Source: Palsa-504 sp963819785
Lineage (GTDB): Bacteria > Actinomycetota > Actinomycetes > Streptosporangiales > Streptosporangiaceae
DNA length: 64,000 nt
Direction: 5' to 3'
NCBI GenBank assembly: GCA_963819785.1
Contig: CAWFXW010000026.1
Location: 124,001-188,000 of the forward strand
Below are positions 1-15,078 of the stretch, piece by piece. Each line of letters starts with the position of its first letter. Position 1 is the stretch's first letter. Both the position numbers and the translations under genes were made by a program. The notes beneath the pieces were generated by a model, which was given only the letters and a program-made list of their open reading frames with translations, had not been told where the DNA came from and made no database searches.

Positions 1-494
1 TCGGCGGCGAGGCTGTCGAGCCTGCCCGTCATCTCGTTGACGACCTGCTCGGCGGCCGAGACCACCTCCGTGATCGGGCCGAAGGCGCGCCGCATCCGGG
101 TCACCGCCGCGACCACGGTCAGCTCCTCGCGGCCGGAGTCGGCGAGGTCCCGGCCGGCCAGCGGCGCGGGTCCCGCGGCGAGCTGGATGGACGGCCCGGT
201 GAGCAGGTTGGTGATGGCGGCCAGCTCCCGCGCTCCGAGGTGCCCGCTGACCACGTCGGCGGCCCGGTCGATCACCGCCGAATAGGCCGAGTAGATCTCC
301 CACAGGTTGGCCAGGCTGGCCGCGCTGGCTTCCCAGCGCCGCTTGGTCTCGCCGCTGAGCGTGGCCCCCTCTAGCAGCCGCTTGCCGAAGCTGCCGTCCA
401 GCTCGAGCAGGTTGGCCTGGATGGCGTCGCGCTCGGCGACCGCCGCCTGCACGACGGCAGGGGCGCGGTCCTTGGTCAGCGCCAGGATCGTCAT
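1..494 (-). CDS. Hypothetical helical protein, partial (C-terminus lies beyond the window)
   Basis: Reading leftwards from an ATG at 494, the frame stays open to the window edge, giving at least 164 residues (MTILALTKDR...). It is rich in Ala, Leu and Glu with no evident membrane segment, so it is probably a soluble helical protein. Its ATG overlaps the TGA of the upstream membrane protein gene (ATGA), so the two are translationally coupled. I do not recognise the family. In actinobacterial GlnX/GlnH/PknG loci, accessory genes lie between the membrane protein and the glutamate-binding protein, so a role in that signalling pathway is a contextual inference only. The gene is cut by the window edge, not by mutation. 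Confidence 0.7.
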   Translation of the reverse strand, partial: MTILALTKDRAPAVVQAAVAERDAIQANLLELDGSFGKRLLEGATLSGETKRRWEASAASLANLWEIYSAYSAVIDRAADVVSGHLGARELAAITNLLTGPSIQLAAGPAPLAGRDLADSGREELTVVAAVTRMRRAFGPITEVVSAAEQVVNEMTGRLDSLAA

Positions 495-1864
495 CGGTAC
501 TCCGCCAGGCGCCGGGTCAGCCCCCAGCTGCAGCCGACCGCCATGATCACGGCCAGCACGATGATGGCGGCTTCCAGGCCGCCGAACACGTTCGAGCCGG
601 CCGTCGCGTTCGAGGCGAAGACGGCCTGGTCAGCACGGATCGCGGTCTCCAGATCGGACTCGAGCTGGCCGAACAGCGTGCCCGCAGTGCCCGGTCCGGA
701 GCCGATCTCCAGCTGGGTCTCGGCGCCGTAGTCGGCCGCGGCGTCCAGCTGCTGAGCGCGCTGGTTGACCGCGAACCAGGCGGTCGCGGTGTGCCCGGCG
801 GCCGCGATCTTCCCCGCGCCATCGGCCGTGCTCTGCGCGCTGGCGCTGCTCAGCTCCGAGCTGAGCCGGGTCTGGGCGGCGTGGAAGTCCTGCTGGAAGT
901 TGGCGTCACCGGTGCGCGAGATCAGGTTGAGGGTCTGGTCGCCGCGGGCCTGAAGGGCGGTGATGTCCGCCTGGGCCAGTGTCTGGGCGGGCACTGAGCC
1001 GTGCGTTGTGGCCCGCAGCAGATCGGAGCGGCTCCCGGCCAGCGCGACGACCAGCCAGATGAGCGCCGTGACCGTAGCCAGCGACGCGAGGAACAGGCCG
1101 ACGTTGACCGTCCGGTGGGTGCGCCGCGACAGCCAGCGCTGGGTCCGGAACAGCAGGACGAACACAATCAGGCCGGCCACCAGGGTGACGACCGCCAGCG
1201 GAAGTCCGGTAGCCTGCGTGCTGGCCCTCATGAGCTGGGCGTTCTCCTGCGCGTACACGCTGCGGGCGGCGGGCAGCATGGTGAGGTGCATCTCCTCGGA
1301 CGCCACCTGGATGAACGAGCCGCCCGCCGGGTAGCCCAGCGAGTTGTAGATCTGGCTGTCCTCGACGTAGCCGGTGTATACCGGCAGGGCGGCGGACAGC
1401 GTGCTCAGGCTGGCCGCGACGCCGGAGTTGCCGCTCGCGGAGGTAACGACCTTCAGGTCGGCGGCGGCGGCCGCGATGTCGTGCTGGTAGCGCACCCGGT
1501 CCGCGTACGGGCCGGTCCGGCCGTACAGATACGCGGTGGAGACGGTGACGTCGGCATCGGCCAGTGACTGGTAGATCTGCTGCGCGTCCAGGCTGAGGGT
1601 CTCGTCGGCGGCCGCGACGTCGTGCGCCGCCGACGCGTGCTGGGTGACCATAAGCGTGGCCAGCGCACCCCAGGCCAGGCAGACGATGACCAGGCCGACC
1701 CGGACGAGCCACAGCTTGCCCGGAGTGGTCGAGGCCCGCGGGAGCCTGAACCGGCGCCGCGCCCGCGGACCGCCCTGGGCTCCCGAGCCGCGCCGGTGCG
1801 ATACGGTCTGCCCCCGCGGCGGGCTACCGGTAACCGTGGTGCTCATCGCCGACCCGCCATGCAT
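491..1864 (-). CDS. Four-pass membrane protein, GlnX-like
   Basis: This 457-residue protein has a basic, Arg/Pro-rich cytoplasmic N-terminus. The first membrane helix is at about 51-74, followed by an extracytoplasmic helical domain of about 140 residues. A helical hairpin lies near 220-240 and 255-278, then a second external domain and a final helix near 430-450. This topology and size match actinobacterial GlnX, which in mycobacteria and corynebacteria links the amino-acid-binding lipoprotein GlnH to the kinase PknG. The neighbouring FHA gene upstream and gltBD nearby support a glutamate-sensing role, but glnH and pknG are not in the window, so the identity is inferred. An alternative start is the ATG at 1846. 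About 110 bases separate it from the FHA gene upstream. Confidence 0.75.
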   Translation of the reverse strand: MHGGSAMSTTVTGSPPRGQTVSHRRGSGAQGGPRARRRFRLPRASTTPGKLWLVRVGLVIVCLAWGALATLMVTQHASAAHDVAAADETLSLDAQQIYQSLADADVTVSTAYLYGRTGPYADRVRYQHDIAAAAADLKVVTSASGNSGVAASLSTLSAALPVYTGYVEDSQIYNSLGYPAGGSFIQVASEEMHLTMLPAARSVYAQENAQLMRASTQATGLPLAVVTLVAGLIVFVLLFRTQRWLSRRTHRTVNVGLFLASLATVTALIWLVVALAGSRSDLLRATTHGSVPAQTLAQADITALQARGDQTLNLISRTGDANFQQDFHAAQTRLSSELSSASAQSTADGAGKIAAAGHTATAWFAVNQRAQQLDAAADYGAETQLEIGSGPGTAGTLFGQLESDLETAIRADQAVFASNATAGSNVFGGLEAAIIVLAVIMAVGCSWGLTRRLAEYR

Positions 1865-1973
1865 GCTCCCGTCATCGGAACCGATGCACCATGACGTTCT
1901 CTATTTTGCCCGCAATTCAGCACTACTTTGGGTGAACGCGAGCAGGCCAGTTGTGGTTCATGGCACGGCGATC

Positions 1974-3575
1974 TTACTCGCGGCGCAAGGTGATCGCGGT
2001 CCAGGCCCCTAGGTTGATCCGGTCGCCATCGCGCACCGGGATCATGTCTCCCGGCGCTATCTCGTGCCCGTTGAGCAGCGTGCCATTGGCCGAGCCCGGG
2101 TCGAGGACAGCCCACGAGCCGTCCGGAGCGGACAGCAGCAGCAGGTGCAGGCGGCTGATCCCCGGATCCACCGGCGGCCCGGACAGGTCGATCTCCGGTT
2201 CCACGCCCCTGACCGCGCTGCGCCGCCCGATCCGCATCTGCTTGCCATGGAGCTGGAAGCGCCGTTCGGTGCTGAACGCCGGGAACACCACGGCTGGACC
2301 GGTGAGACCGCGCTTGAGCTGCATACGGTCGAAGTACAGCCGGTCCGACGTGATCACCACGGACCAGGTGGTCGGCGTGTACTTCGGCATCGGAGCGGTC
2401 GGCGGGGCGGACGGCACCGAGCCCGTGACCGAGCCGAGTCGCGAAGCGGGCGGCCTGGGCGGGGCGGGTGCCGGTACCGGTGGCGGGGCTTGTTCCGGTG
2501 CCGGTGGCGGGGCTTGCGTCGGAGGCGACAGCGCCAGGGAGTCAGCGTATCCCGACCAGGAAAACGGCTGATCGGGTTCGTCGGCGGCGGGCGGGGTGGC
2601 GGGAGGTTCCGTTGCGGCGGGGGGCTCGGGCGGGGCGGCGGGGGGCTCGGGCGGGGCGGCGGGGGGCTCGGACGGGGCGGCGGGGGGCTCGGGCCAGACG
2701 GCCAGTGGTTCAGGTGCGACGACTGGCTCCGGTGCGGGGGCCGGTTCTGGTGTGGCGGGGGCCTCGGGTGCCGCCTGTCGGTCGGACGATTTGAACCAGT
2801 TCGTGAAGGAGGGCCGGCTTGGTCCAGTCGCGGGCTCCGGCATGGGTGGCAGCTTCGCGGGCGGCATGAGCGGCGATACCGGCCCGCCGGAGGCCCTTCC
2901 GCCGGACCCGGGTTGCCGCAGGGGCGGGAAGAGCGATTCGGGTGGGCTCGAAGGGGTGGCGGGACGGGACGGGACAGAGGACCACGAGGTCGCGGCGGAC
3001 CAGGCTGGGACGGCGGACGGTTCCCGCGACGGCTCCGGTGCCGACGAACACTCGGGCTCGACCGACGGCTCGGGCTCGAGCGACGGCTCAGGCTCAGGCG
3101 AGGACTGGGCCTCAACTGAGGGTTGGGACTCGGACGAAGGCTCAGGGACCGACGAGAGCTCGGGGACCGACGAGAGCTCGGGGGGCAACGAGAGGTCGGG
3201 GGGCAACGAGAGTTCGGGGGGCAACGAGAGTTCGGCGGGCAACGAGAGGTCGGGGGGCGACGCCGGACCGCGGTCGGACGAGGGGTCACGGTCGGCCAAG
3301 GGATCGCGGCCGGGCGAGGGCGCGGTTGCGGACGACAGGCTGGTTGCGGACAGGGGGGCGAACGGGCGGCGGACGCGGAAGCCGCACTGTTCGCAGAACT
3401 GACTGGAACTGGGGTTCCCGCACCAGGGACACCGGTCGTCGGGGCTGCCCGCCGGGCGCGGGCCGCCGGCGTGGTGCTTGCCGATCACCCGGATCGGACT
3501 CGTGGCGATTCGCGTTCCGCAGGCATCGCAGAAGTCTTCTGTCACCGAGTCGTGACCGTTCGGACATACTGCCAT
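1974..3575 (-). CDS. Zinc-ribbon and FHA domain protein with Pro/Glu-rich linker
   Basis: This 533-residue protein begins with two zinc-ribbon motifs (CPNGH...CDACG near residues 4-20 and CPWCG...CEQCG near 49-64). About 350 residues of low-complexity Pro/Ser/Glu sequence with tandem repeats follow. The C-terminus is a forkhead-associated domain (about 445-530) with the hallmarks GRR, SRLH and NGT. FHA domains bind phosphothreonine, so it is a likely substrate or reader of a Ser/Thr kinase such as PknG, whose GlnX-like partner is encoded just downstream. It is not GarA: it lacks GarA's short N-terminal phospho-Thr region and is far longer. The adjacency to gltD and gltB is notable because GarA controls glutamate metabolism in mycobacteria. 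Confidence 0.85.
   Translation of the reverse strand: MAVCPNGHDSVTEDFCDACGTRIATSPIRVIGKHHAGGPRPAGSPDDRCPWCGNPSSSQFCEQCGFRVRRPFAPLSATSLSSATAPSPGRDPLADRDPSSDRGPASPPDLSLPAELSLPPELSLPPDLSLPPELSSVPELSSVPEPSSESQPSVEAQSSPEPEPSLEPEPSVEPECSSAPEPSREPSAVPAWSAATSWSSVPSRPATPSSPPESLFPPLRQPGSGGRASGGPVSPLMPPAKLPPMPEPATGPSRPSFTNWFKSSDRQAAPEAPATPEPAPAPEPVVAPEPLAVWPEPPAAPSEPPAAPPEPPAAPPEPPAATEPPATPPAADEPDQPFSWSGYADSLALSPPTQAPPPAPEQAPPPVPAPAPPRPPASRLGSVTGSVPSAPPTAPMPKYTPTTWSVVITSDRLYFDRMQLKRGLTGPAVVFPAFSTERRFQLHGKQMRIGRRSAVRGVEPEIDLSGPPVDPGISRLHLLLLSAPDGSWAVLDPGSANGTLLNGHEIAPGDMIPVRDGDRINLGAWTAITLRRE
2620..2694. repeat. 21-bp tandem repeat in the FHA gene linker
   Basis: Units of about 21 bp (gggggctcgggcggggcggcg) are repeated three to four times with small variations. 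On the coding strand they encode a PPAAPPE/PPAAPSE-like heptad in the linker of the FHA protein. They keep the reading frame, so copy number could vary without inactivating the gene. Confidence 0.8.
3145..3258. repeat. 18-bp tandem repeat in the FHA gene linker
   Basis: About six imperfect 18-bp units (for example gggggcaacgagagttcg and ggggaccgacgagagctc) encode a six-residue LSLPPE/LSSVPE motif repeated in the proline-rich linker. All copies preserve the frame. Confidence 0.8.
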
Positions 3576-3665
3576 GTGCCGTTCCGTTCCGTTCCCTGCC
3601 CTACCGGCGTATCAGGTCATTTACCCCCACAGACTATGTTCCGGCGGGCATTTCACCCAGGCAAA

Positions 3666-5093
3666 TCAGGTAAGCGGACGGGCCGTGGGCGGGACCGGCG
3701 CCGGCAGCCCGGCGGAACCACCCAGGTAGCGGTCGACGGCACCGGCGGCACTGCGGCCCTCGGCGATGGCCCAGACGATCAGCGACTGGCCGCGGCCCAT
3801 GTCCCCGGCCGCGAACACGCCCGGCACCGAGGTCGCGTACATCGCGTCGCGGCCTACGTTGCCCCGGGCGTCGAAGTCCACGCCGAGGTCGCTGAGCAGG
3901 CCCGGCCGCTCGGCCCCGGTGAAGCCCATGGCCAGCAGGACCAGGTCGGCGGGCAGTTCCCGCTCGGTGCCCGGGACCGGGTCGAACCCGTCCGCGTCGG
4001 CCACCCGCAGCACCCGGACCCGCCCCTGCTCATCGCCGAGGAACTCCAGGGTGGAGACCGCGTACGCGCGCTCCCCGCCTTCCTCGTGCGCGCTGGAGAC
4101 ACGGTAGATCATCGGGTACGTCGGCCAGGGCTGATGGCCGGGCCGGGTCACGGGCGGACGCGGCAGGATCTCCAGCTGGGTCACTGACGCCGCGCCCTGC
4201 CGGTGGGCGGTGCCCAGGCAGTCCGCGCCGGTGTCGCCGCCGCCGATGATGACCACGTGCCGGTCGCGGGCGCTGATCTCGGCGTTCTCGAAATAGCGGT
4301 TGGCCAGCGGAAGGTACTCCATGGCCTGGTGAATGCCGGCCAGTTCACGCCCCGGCAGCGGCAGGTCCCTGGCCACCCGGGCACCGCCGCACAGCACAAT
4401 CGCGTCATAGGCGGCGCGCAACGTTTCCGCGGAAACGTCGGTGCCCGCCTCGACGCCGCAGCGGAACTCGGTGCCCTCGGCCCGCATCTGATCCAGCCGC
4501 CGGTCCAGGTGCCGCTTCTCCAGCTTGAACTCCGGAATCCCGTAGCGCAGCAGGCCGCCCGGCGCGTCGTCGCGCTCGAACACGGTGACCGCGTGACCGG
4601 CCCGGGTCAGCTGCTGGGCGGCCGCGAGCCCGGACGGCCCCGAGCCGATCACCGCTACCGAACGCCCGGACCGGACCGCGGGCGGCCTGGGCACCACCCA
4701 GCCGGACGCGAACGCCCGGTCGATGATCTCCACCTCGACCTGCTTGATCGTGACGGGATCAGCGTTGATTCCGAGCACGCAGGCGGCTTCGCACGGCGCT
4801 GGGCAAAGCCGCCCGGTGAACTCGGGGAAGTTGTTGGTGGCGTGCAGGCGGTCGGCGGCATCTCGCCAGTCGTGCCGCCACACCAGGTCGTTCCACTCCG
4901 GGATCAGGTTGCCCAGCGGGCATCCGTTGTGGCAGAAGGGGATGCCGCAGTCCATGCACCGGCCCGCCTGCCGTTCCAGGCGGCTGGGCGGGAACGGCTC
5001 GTAGACCTCGCGCCAGTCGAGCAGGCGCAGGTCGACGGGGCGGCGGACGGGGGTCTCGCGGGGTGTGGTCATGAAGCCCTTCGGGTCAGCCAT
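3666..5093 (-). CDS. gltD: Glutamate synthase (NADPH) small subunit
   Basis: This 475-residue protein is the FAD/NAD(P)H-binding beta subunit that passes electrons to the large subunit for conversion of glutamine plus 2-oxoglutarate to two glutamates. The N-terminal [4Fe-4S]-type cysteine regions are present (CMDCGIPFC, CPLGN, CPAPCE...C). They are followed by a GSGPSGLAAA dinucleotide fold near residue 155 and a second GGGDTGAD fold. The ATG at 5093 is preceded by a good GGGAGG ribosome site; the frame is open further upstream into gltB, but that stretch is not GltD-like. It lies about 10 bases downstream of gltB, forming one operon. Confidence 0.95.
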   Translation of the reverse strand: MADPKGFMTTPRETPVRRPVDLRLLDWREVYEPFPPSRLERQAGRCMDCGIPFCHNGCPLGNLIPEWNDLVWRHDWRDAADRLHATNNFPEFTGRLCPAPCEAACVLGINADPVTIKQVEVEIIDRAFASGWVVPRPPAVRSGRSVAVIGSGPSGLAAAQQLTRAGHAVTVFERDDAPGGLLRYGIPEFKLEKRHLDRRLDQMRAEGTEFRCGVEAGTDVSAETLRAAYDAIVLCGGARVARDLPLPGRELAGIHQAMEYLPLANRYFENAEISARDRHVVIIGGGDTGADCLGTAHRQGAASVTQLEILPRPPVTRPGHQPWPTYPMIYRVSSAHEEGGERAYAVSTLEFLGDEQGRVRVLRVADADGFDPVPGTERELPADLVLLAMGFTGAERPGLLSDLGVDFDARGNVGRDAMYATSVPGVFAAGDMGRGQSLIVWAIAEGRSAAGAVDRYLGGSAGLPAPVPPTARPLT

Positions 5094-5103
5094 GCGAACC
5101 TCC

Positions 5104-9772
<4,669 letters not shown>

Positions 9773-9830
9773 GCGCTCTCCTGTCGTCTCGATACGCCAC
9801 ACCCGTGCGCCCGGGACGACACTGGCCCTG

Positions 9831-10703
9831 TTACATAGACATTACATCACCGGACGAATCGTCCACCAGAGCATTAGGACCCGCCTTGACGTACGTACGC
9901 GCTGGTGGGGTGGGTTTCGGGCGGGTCAGGTATAGACCAGCCACGGCCAGTGCGAAGACCGTTACATCGCCGAGCGCGCCGTAACGGATGCCCAGCACGT
10001 GCGGCAGCGGCCCGATGCGCACCGACTCGATCCAGAAGCTGCCCGCGGCGTAACAGGCGGCGCACAGCATGAACGTGCGCTCGCCGGAAAGGGTGAACCG
10101 GCGGGCGGCCCAGATCACGGCGAGGCCTACCGCGACGTCCCACAGCGACTGGTACAAGAACGCGGGCTGGAACGTGGCGTAGTTCTCGTACCCGGGCGCC
10201 CGGTGCGTGGGCGATATCGGGACCGCCCACCACCAGGTCGAGGGCGGGCCGTAGAACTGCTGGGTCCACCAGTTGCCCAGGCCTCCCACGGCCAGGCCGA
10301 ACATCAGCGCGGGCGCGGCGGCCCCGGCGACCGGCCCCAGCCGGACCCCCGCCCGGCGGCAGGCGATCCAGGCCCCGGCGGCGCCGAGGGCCACCGCACC
10401 CGGGACGCCGATGGCCGCGATCCCGGCGGTGACCGCGTGCCAGGCGCCGTACTCGCGGGTGAAATCGTGCCGGGTGGCGATCAGCAGGGCGTGCGCGGCC
10501 GCGCCGATCAGGCCGAACGGGACGGCCCAGGCGGCCACGTCCAGGATGACCCCGCGGCCGCCGCCGCTGCGCCGGTACCGGCGGCTCGCCACGATCACGG
10601 CGACCACGATCCCGGCGGTGACGCACAGCGCGTAGGCACGGACCGAGAACGGCCCGAACCGCCAGGCCGCCGGACTTGGGCTCGGGATTGACGCGAGCAC
10701 CAC
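9831..10703 (-). CDS. lgt: Prolipoprotein diacylglyceryl transferase
   Basis: This 290-residue, seven-helix membrane enzyme transfers diacylglycerol from phosphatidylglycerol to the lipobox cysteine of prolipoproteins, the first step of lipoprotein maturation. It has the family N-terminus (FGPFSVRAYALC) and the central helical segments with the HDF region near residue 85. A C-terminal FWIESVRIG segment also matches the Lgt fold. The start is GTG at 10703 or the adjacent GTG at 10700. It lies 45 bases downstream of trpA, the usual actinobacterial order trpCBA-lgt. LspA, the next enzyme in the same pathway, is encoded near 36 kb. Confidence 0.93.
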   Translation of the reverse strand: MVLASIPSPSPAAWRFGPFSVRAYALCVTAGIVVAVIVASRRYRRSGGGRGVILDVAAWAVPFGLIGAAAHALLIATRHDFTREYGAWHAVTAGIAAIGVPGAVALGAAGAWIACRRAGVRLGPVAGAAAPALMFGLAVGGLGNWWTQQFYGPPSTWWWAVPISPTHRAPGYENYATFQPAFLYQSLWDVAVGLAVIWAARRFTLSGERTFMLCAACYAAGSFWIESVRIGPLPHVLGIRYGALGDVTVFALAVAGLYLTRPKPTPPARTYVKAGPNALVDDSSGDVMSM

Positions 10704-10748
10704 CCTCGCGACACTACTCCGTGCTTCTGAGGGACAGCTGAGGATGCG

Positions 10749-11548
10749 CTAGGAGTGAGCCGGGCGGCGGAGGGCGGCGGACAGTTCGGCCGTGAGGTCG
10801 GCGACGGCGTCTGGTCCCTTAGAGCCATCGGCGTCCAGGAGGCGCCGGACGAAGGCCGAGCCCACGATGACGCCGTCCGCGAACGCGGCGACCTGCGCGG
10901 CCTGGGCGCCGTTGCTGACGCCGAGGCCGACAGCGACCGGCAGGTCGGTGTGCGGGCGGATTCGCTGGACCAGGTCCGCCGCGTGGCCGCTGACCGCGTC
11001 CCTGGTGCCGGTGATGCCCATCAGGGAGGCGGCGTAGACGAAGCCGCGGCAGGCGGCGGTGATGGTGGCGATCCGCTCGTCAGTCGAGCTCGGCGCGGCC
11101 AGGAACACCCGGTCCAGGCCGAACTCGTCAGAGGCCGCGAGCCAGCCGCCGGCTTCCTCGGGCGACAGGTCGGGGGTGATCAGGCCCGAGCCGCCCGCCC
11201 GGGCCAGGTCGCGGGCGAACGCGCGCACGCCGTACCGGTCGACCGGGTTCCAGTAGGTCATGACCAGGACCGGGACGCCGGTCGCGGCCACCGCCTCGAC
11301 GGTGCGCAGCACGTCGGCGACCTTGGTGCCGGCGGTCAGCGCGCGGTGCACGGCCTCGGCGATCACCGGGCCGTCCATCAGCGGGTCGGAGTAGGGCAGG
11401 CCGATCTCGATGATGTCCGCCCCGGTGGCGGCCATGACGCGGGCCGCCTCGATGGCGCCGTCCACGGTGGGGAACCCGGCGGGCAGGTAGCCGACCAGGG
11501 CGGCCCGGTTGTCGGCAGCGGCCTTGCCGAACGCGTCCGTTACTGACG

Positions 11549-11552
<4 letters not shown>
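10749..11552 (-). CDS. trpA: Tryptophan synthase alpha subunit
   Basis: This 267-residue TIM-barrel subunit cleaves indole-3-glycerol phosphate to indole, which is channelled to TrpB. Family motifs include LVGYLPAGFP, the catalytic-Glu segment IIEIGLPYSDPLMDGP and the phosphate-binding GLGVSNGAQ near the C-terminus. The GTG start at 11552 overlaps the TGA of trpB (GTGA), so the two are translationally coupled. The open frame upstream is not TrpA-like, which supports this start. Confidence 0.95.
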
Positions 11553-12774
<1,222 letters not shown>

Positions 12775-12778
<4 letters not shown>

Positions 12779-13584
12779 CCGCGCTCTCCGCGCAGTGCGG
12801 GGTGCGAGCCCGCGGTGACCAGGTCGGCGACGGCGCTGCGCGGGTCCTTCTCGGTGACCAGGCTCTCGCCCACGAGCACGGCGTCCGCGCCGGACGCGGC
12901 GTAGGCCAGCAGGTCACGCGGACCGCGGACGCCGGACTCAGCGACCTTGACGATCCCCTCCGGGATGCGCCCCGCCAGGCTGCCGAAGATCCCCCGGTCC
13001 ACCTTGAGCGTGGCCAGGTTGCGCGCGTTGACGCCGATGACCGTCGCGCCGGCCTCCAGGGCCCGGTCGAGTTCGGGCTCGGCGTGCACCTCGACCAGCG
13101 GCAGCAGGCCGATCGAGATGGCCCGCTCGATCAGCGAGACCAGGGCGCTCTGCTCGAGCGCCGCGACGATCAGCAGGATCAGGTCCGCGCCGTGGGCGCG
13201 GGCCTCCCAGAGCTGGTAGGAGCTGACCACGAAGTCCTTGCGCAGCAGCGGCACCTGGACCGCCCGGCGCACCGCGCTCAGGTCCGCCAGCGTTCCGCCG
13301 AACCGTCGCGGCTCGGTCAGGACGCTGATCACCTTCGCGCCGCCGGCTTCGTAGTCCGAGGCCAGCGCGGCCGGGTCGGCGATGTCGGCCATCTGCCCGC
13401 GGGAGGGGCTGGCCCGTTTCACCTCGGCGATGACGCTGACGCCCTCGGCCTTGAGCGCGGCCATCGCGTCCCGCGGCGACGGCGCGCGCCGCGCCATCTC
13501 CTTGAGCTGGTCCAACGAGACCTGCCGCTGCCGGTCGGCGAGATCGGCACGCACGCCGTCTAGGATCTCGTCGAGCACGCTCAC
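12775..13584 (-). CDS. trpC: Indole-3-glycerol phosphate synthase
   Basis: This 269-residue TIM barrel cyclises CdRP to indole-3-glycerol phosphate. Visible family motifs are VIAEVKRASPSRG (catalytic Glu and Lys), VLTEPRRFGG, LLRKDFVVSSYQ and AESGVRG. The GTG at 13584 (VSVLDEIL) matches the family N-terminus; the open frame further upstream is arbitrary. The gene starts about 85 bases after the response regulator stop and runs into trpB through an ATGA overlap. Confidence 0.95.
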
Positions 13585-13669
13585 CCGGTTCGCTCGTCCC
13601 CTCACATCGGTACTGTTGCGCCACCGATCGTAGCCCGGCCGCCCGAGTGCCGTTGTGACTGCCCCCCGA

Positions 13670-14434
13670 TTACGGGTCCAGGGCGTAGCCCACGGTGCGG
13701 ATGGTGCGGATCCGGATGGCGGGGCCGAGCTTGGCGCGGAGCTGGGTGATGTAGACGTCGGCGGCCCGGTCACCGGCGGACTGGCGGCCAGCGGCAGTGA
13801 GCAGCTGACGTCGCGGGATGACCCGGCCCGGGTTGTCCAGCAGGGCGGCGAGCACCGCGCACTCGGTCGCGGTAAGGGGCACATGCCGGCCATCCGCCGT
13901 CGCGGTCCGGCTCGCGCTGTCGAGCCGCAGCCCGCCGAGGCTGCGATCAGCGGGTGCTCCCCCGGCGGGTTCGGCGGGGTGGCCGTCTCCGGCCAGGACG
14001 TCGCGGACCACGGCGACGAGCTGGCGGGGGCTGAACGGGCGGGCCAGCCAGCGGCGGGCGCCGGCGGTGTCGCCGCTCGCGTCACTGCGGGCGGCCAGGC
14101 CGCGGGGACGGGGGGCCCGGGCGTCGGCGACCAGGAAGATGACGGGCGTGCGCCCTGCCGTAGAAGATTCTGCCGTAGAAGATAGGGCCCGGCGGATACG
14201 CCGGGGGTCCAGGCCGGGCATGGTGAGATCGATCACGGCCGCGGCGTCCGGGCCGCCGGTCAGCTCGGCCAGCGTCGGCTCGGGGCTGGTGACCAGCCGG
14301 ACCGCTAGCCCGTCCCGGCGCAGGTAGCGCGCTGACATCTCGGCCACCTCGGGCTCGTGCTCGGCCAGCAGGACCGAGGTCTTCGGGTCCGGCTCGCGTT
14401 CAGCCGGGCGGGCCGCCACGGACCGGATCCTCAC
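13670..14434 (-). CDS. Atypical OmpR-type response regulator
   Basis: This roughly 254-residue protein has an N-terminal receiver and a C-terminal winged-helix DNA-binding domain (TATECAVLAALLDNPGRVI...TVGYALDP). The phosphoacceptor Asp is present (VIDLTMPG, near residue 67). The acidic pocket reads AEHEPE instead of the usual VDDDPE, the Thr/Ser switch position reads V, and the conserved Lys is Arg (LARPFSP). It may therefore respond poorly to phosphorylation or be controlled differently. No histidine kinase gene is next to it. It starts at GTG 14434 (or GTG 14422), inside the 3' end of the Trp-region membrane gene. Sitting just before trpC, it might regulate tryptophan genes, which is only an inference. 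Confidence 0.8.
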   Translation of the reverse strand: MRIRSVAARPAEREPDPKTSVLLAEHEPEVAEMSARYLRRDGLAVRLVTSPEPTLAELTGGPDAAAVIDLTMPGLDPRRIRRALSSTAESSTAGRTPVIFLVADARAPRPRGLAARSDASGDTAGARRWLARPFSPRQLVAVVRDVLAGDGHPAEPAGGAPADRSLGGLRLDSASRTATADGRHVPLTATECAVLAALLDNPGRVIPRRQLLTAAGRQSAGDRAADVYITQLRAKLGPAIRIRTIRTVGYALDP

Positions 14435-15072
14435 CGGCGGTCGGGTCCAGGTCGCGGCTCAGCGACTCCCACATGGTCGCGCTGTCCGCGGCACGCTGCC
14501 GCTGTTGCTGCTGCTCGGCCCGGGCGCTCGAAGCGAGCCGACATGACGGGCCAGCGCGGGCCGCGCCACACCGTGGCCAGGCCGGCCAGGACGATCACGG
14601 CCGCGCCGATGATCGCGGCCGCCTGCCAGGACGCCCCGGTCACCAGGGCGTGACCGGGCGAGCCGGCGATGACAACCGCGTGCGACGCCCCGCCGGAGGA
14701 CCCGCCGCCGGTGGTCGACCCGCCGAACGCGCCGGCCGCCGCGTCGGCCTGGGCCGTGGTGAGCACGCTCGAGGCCCGGATCCCGGTCCCGGCGGCCACC
14801 GCCGCGGCCGTGCCCAGCACCGCGAGCAGCGCCCCGGCCGCGCGCCGGGCGGTGGACCGGGTGGCGATCACGGCGGCCAGGCAGGCCAGGGCGGCCAGGG
14901 CGAGCGCGCCCGCCAGCGGGACGAGTTGCTGGCCGGTGACCGAGATCTCCTGCGCGGGCAGCGGGCGCGGCGGGGTGAAGACGGCTCGCGCCCAGGTCTG
15001 CCTGACGGCGAACACGACCAGCGCGGCGCCGGCCGCGCCCAGCAGCAGGATCAGCCCGAATTGCCTGCGCAT
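14431..15072 (-). CDS. Trp-region conserved membrane protein (TIGR02234 type), probable C-terminal frameshift
   Basis: This 213-residue protein has four predicted membrane helices (near 8-25, 50-70, 80-97 and 150-170). It matches the conserved Trp biosynthesis-associated membrane family found beside trpC in actinobacteria; its function is unknown. After RWPVMSARFE the frame reads a basic Arg/Gly-rich tail. One frame over, the same DNA encodes a tail with MWESLSRDLDPTAG, which resembles the family's usual W-x-x-L-S-x-x-x-DPT ending and stops at 14400. The span 14400-15072 is 3n+1, consistent with one extra base near 14525-14532. A sequencing error or recent mutation are both possible. It follows hisI by about 6 bases. 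Confidence 0.75.
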   Translation of the reverse strand: MRRQFGLILLLGAAGAALVVFAVRQTWARAVFTPPRPLPAQEISVTGQQLVPLAGALALAALACLAAVIATRSTARRAAGALLAVLGTAAAVAAGTGIRASSVLTTAQADAAAGAFGGSTTGGGSSGGASHAVVIAGSPGHALVTGASWQAAAIIGAAVIVLAGLATVWRGPRWPVMSARFERPGRAAATAAACRGQRDHVGVAEPRPGPDRR

Positions 15073-15078
15073 CGCCGG

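Noticed and set aside
1974..3575. Identification of the FHA protein as GarA
   Set aside because: It is much longer, has zinc ribbons, and lacks the GarA N-terminal phospho-Thr region.
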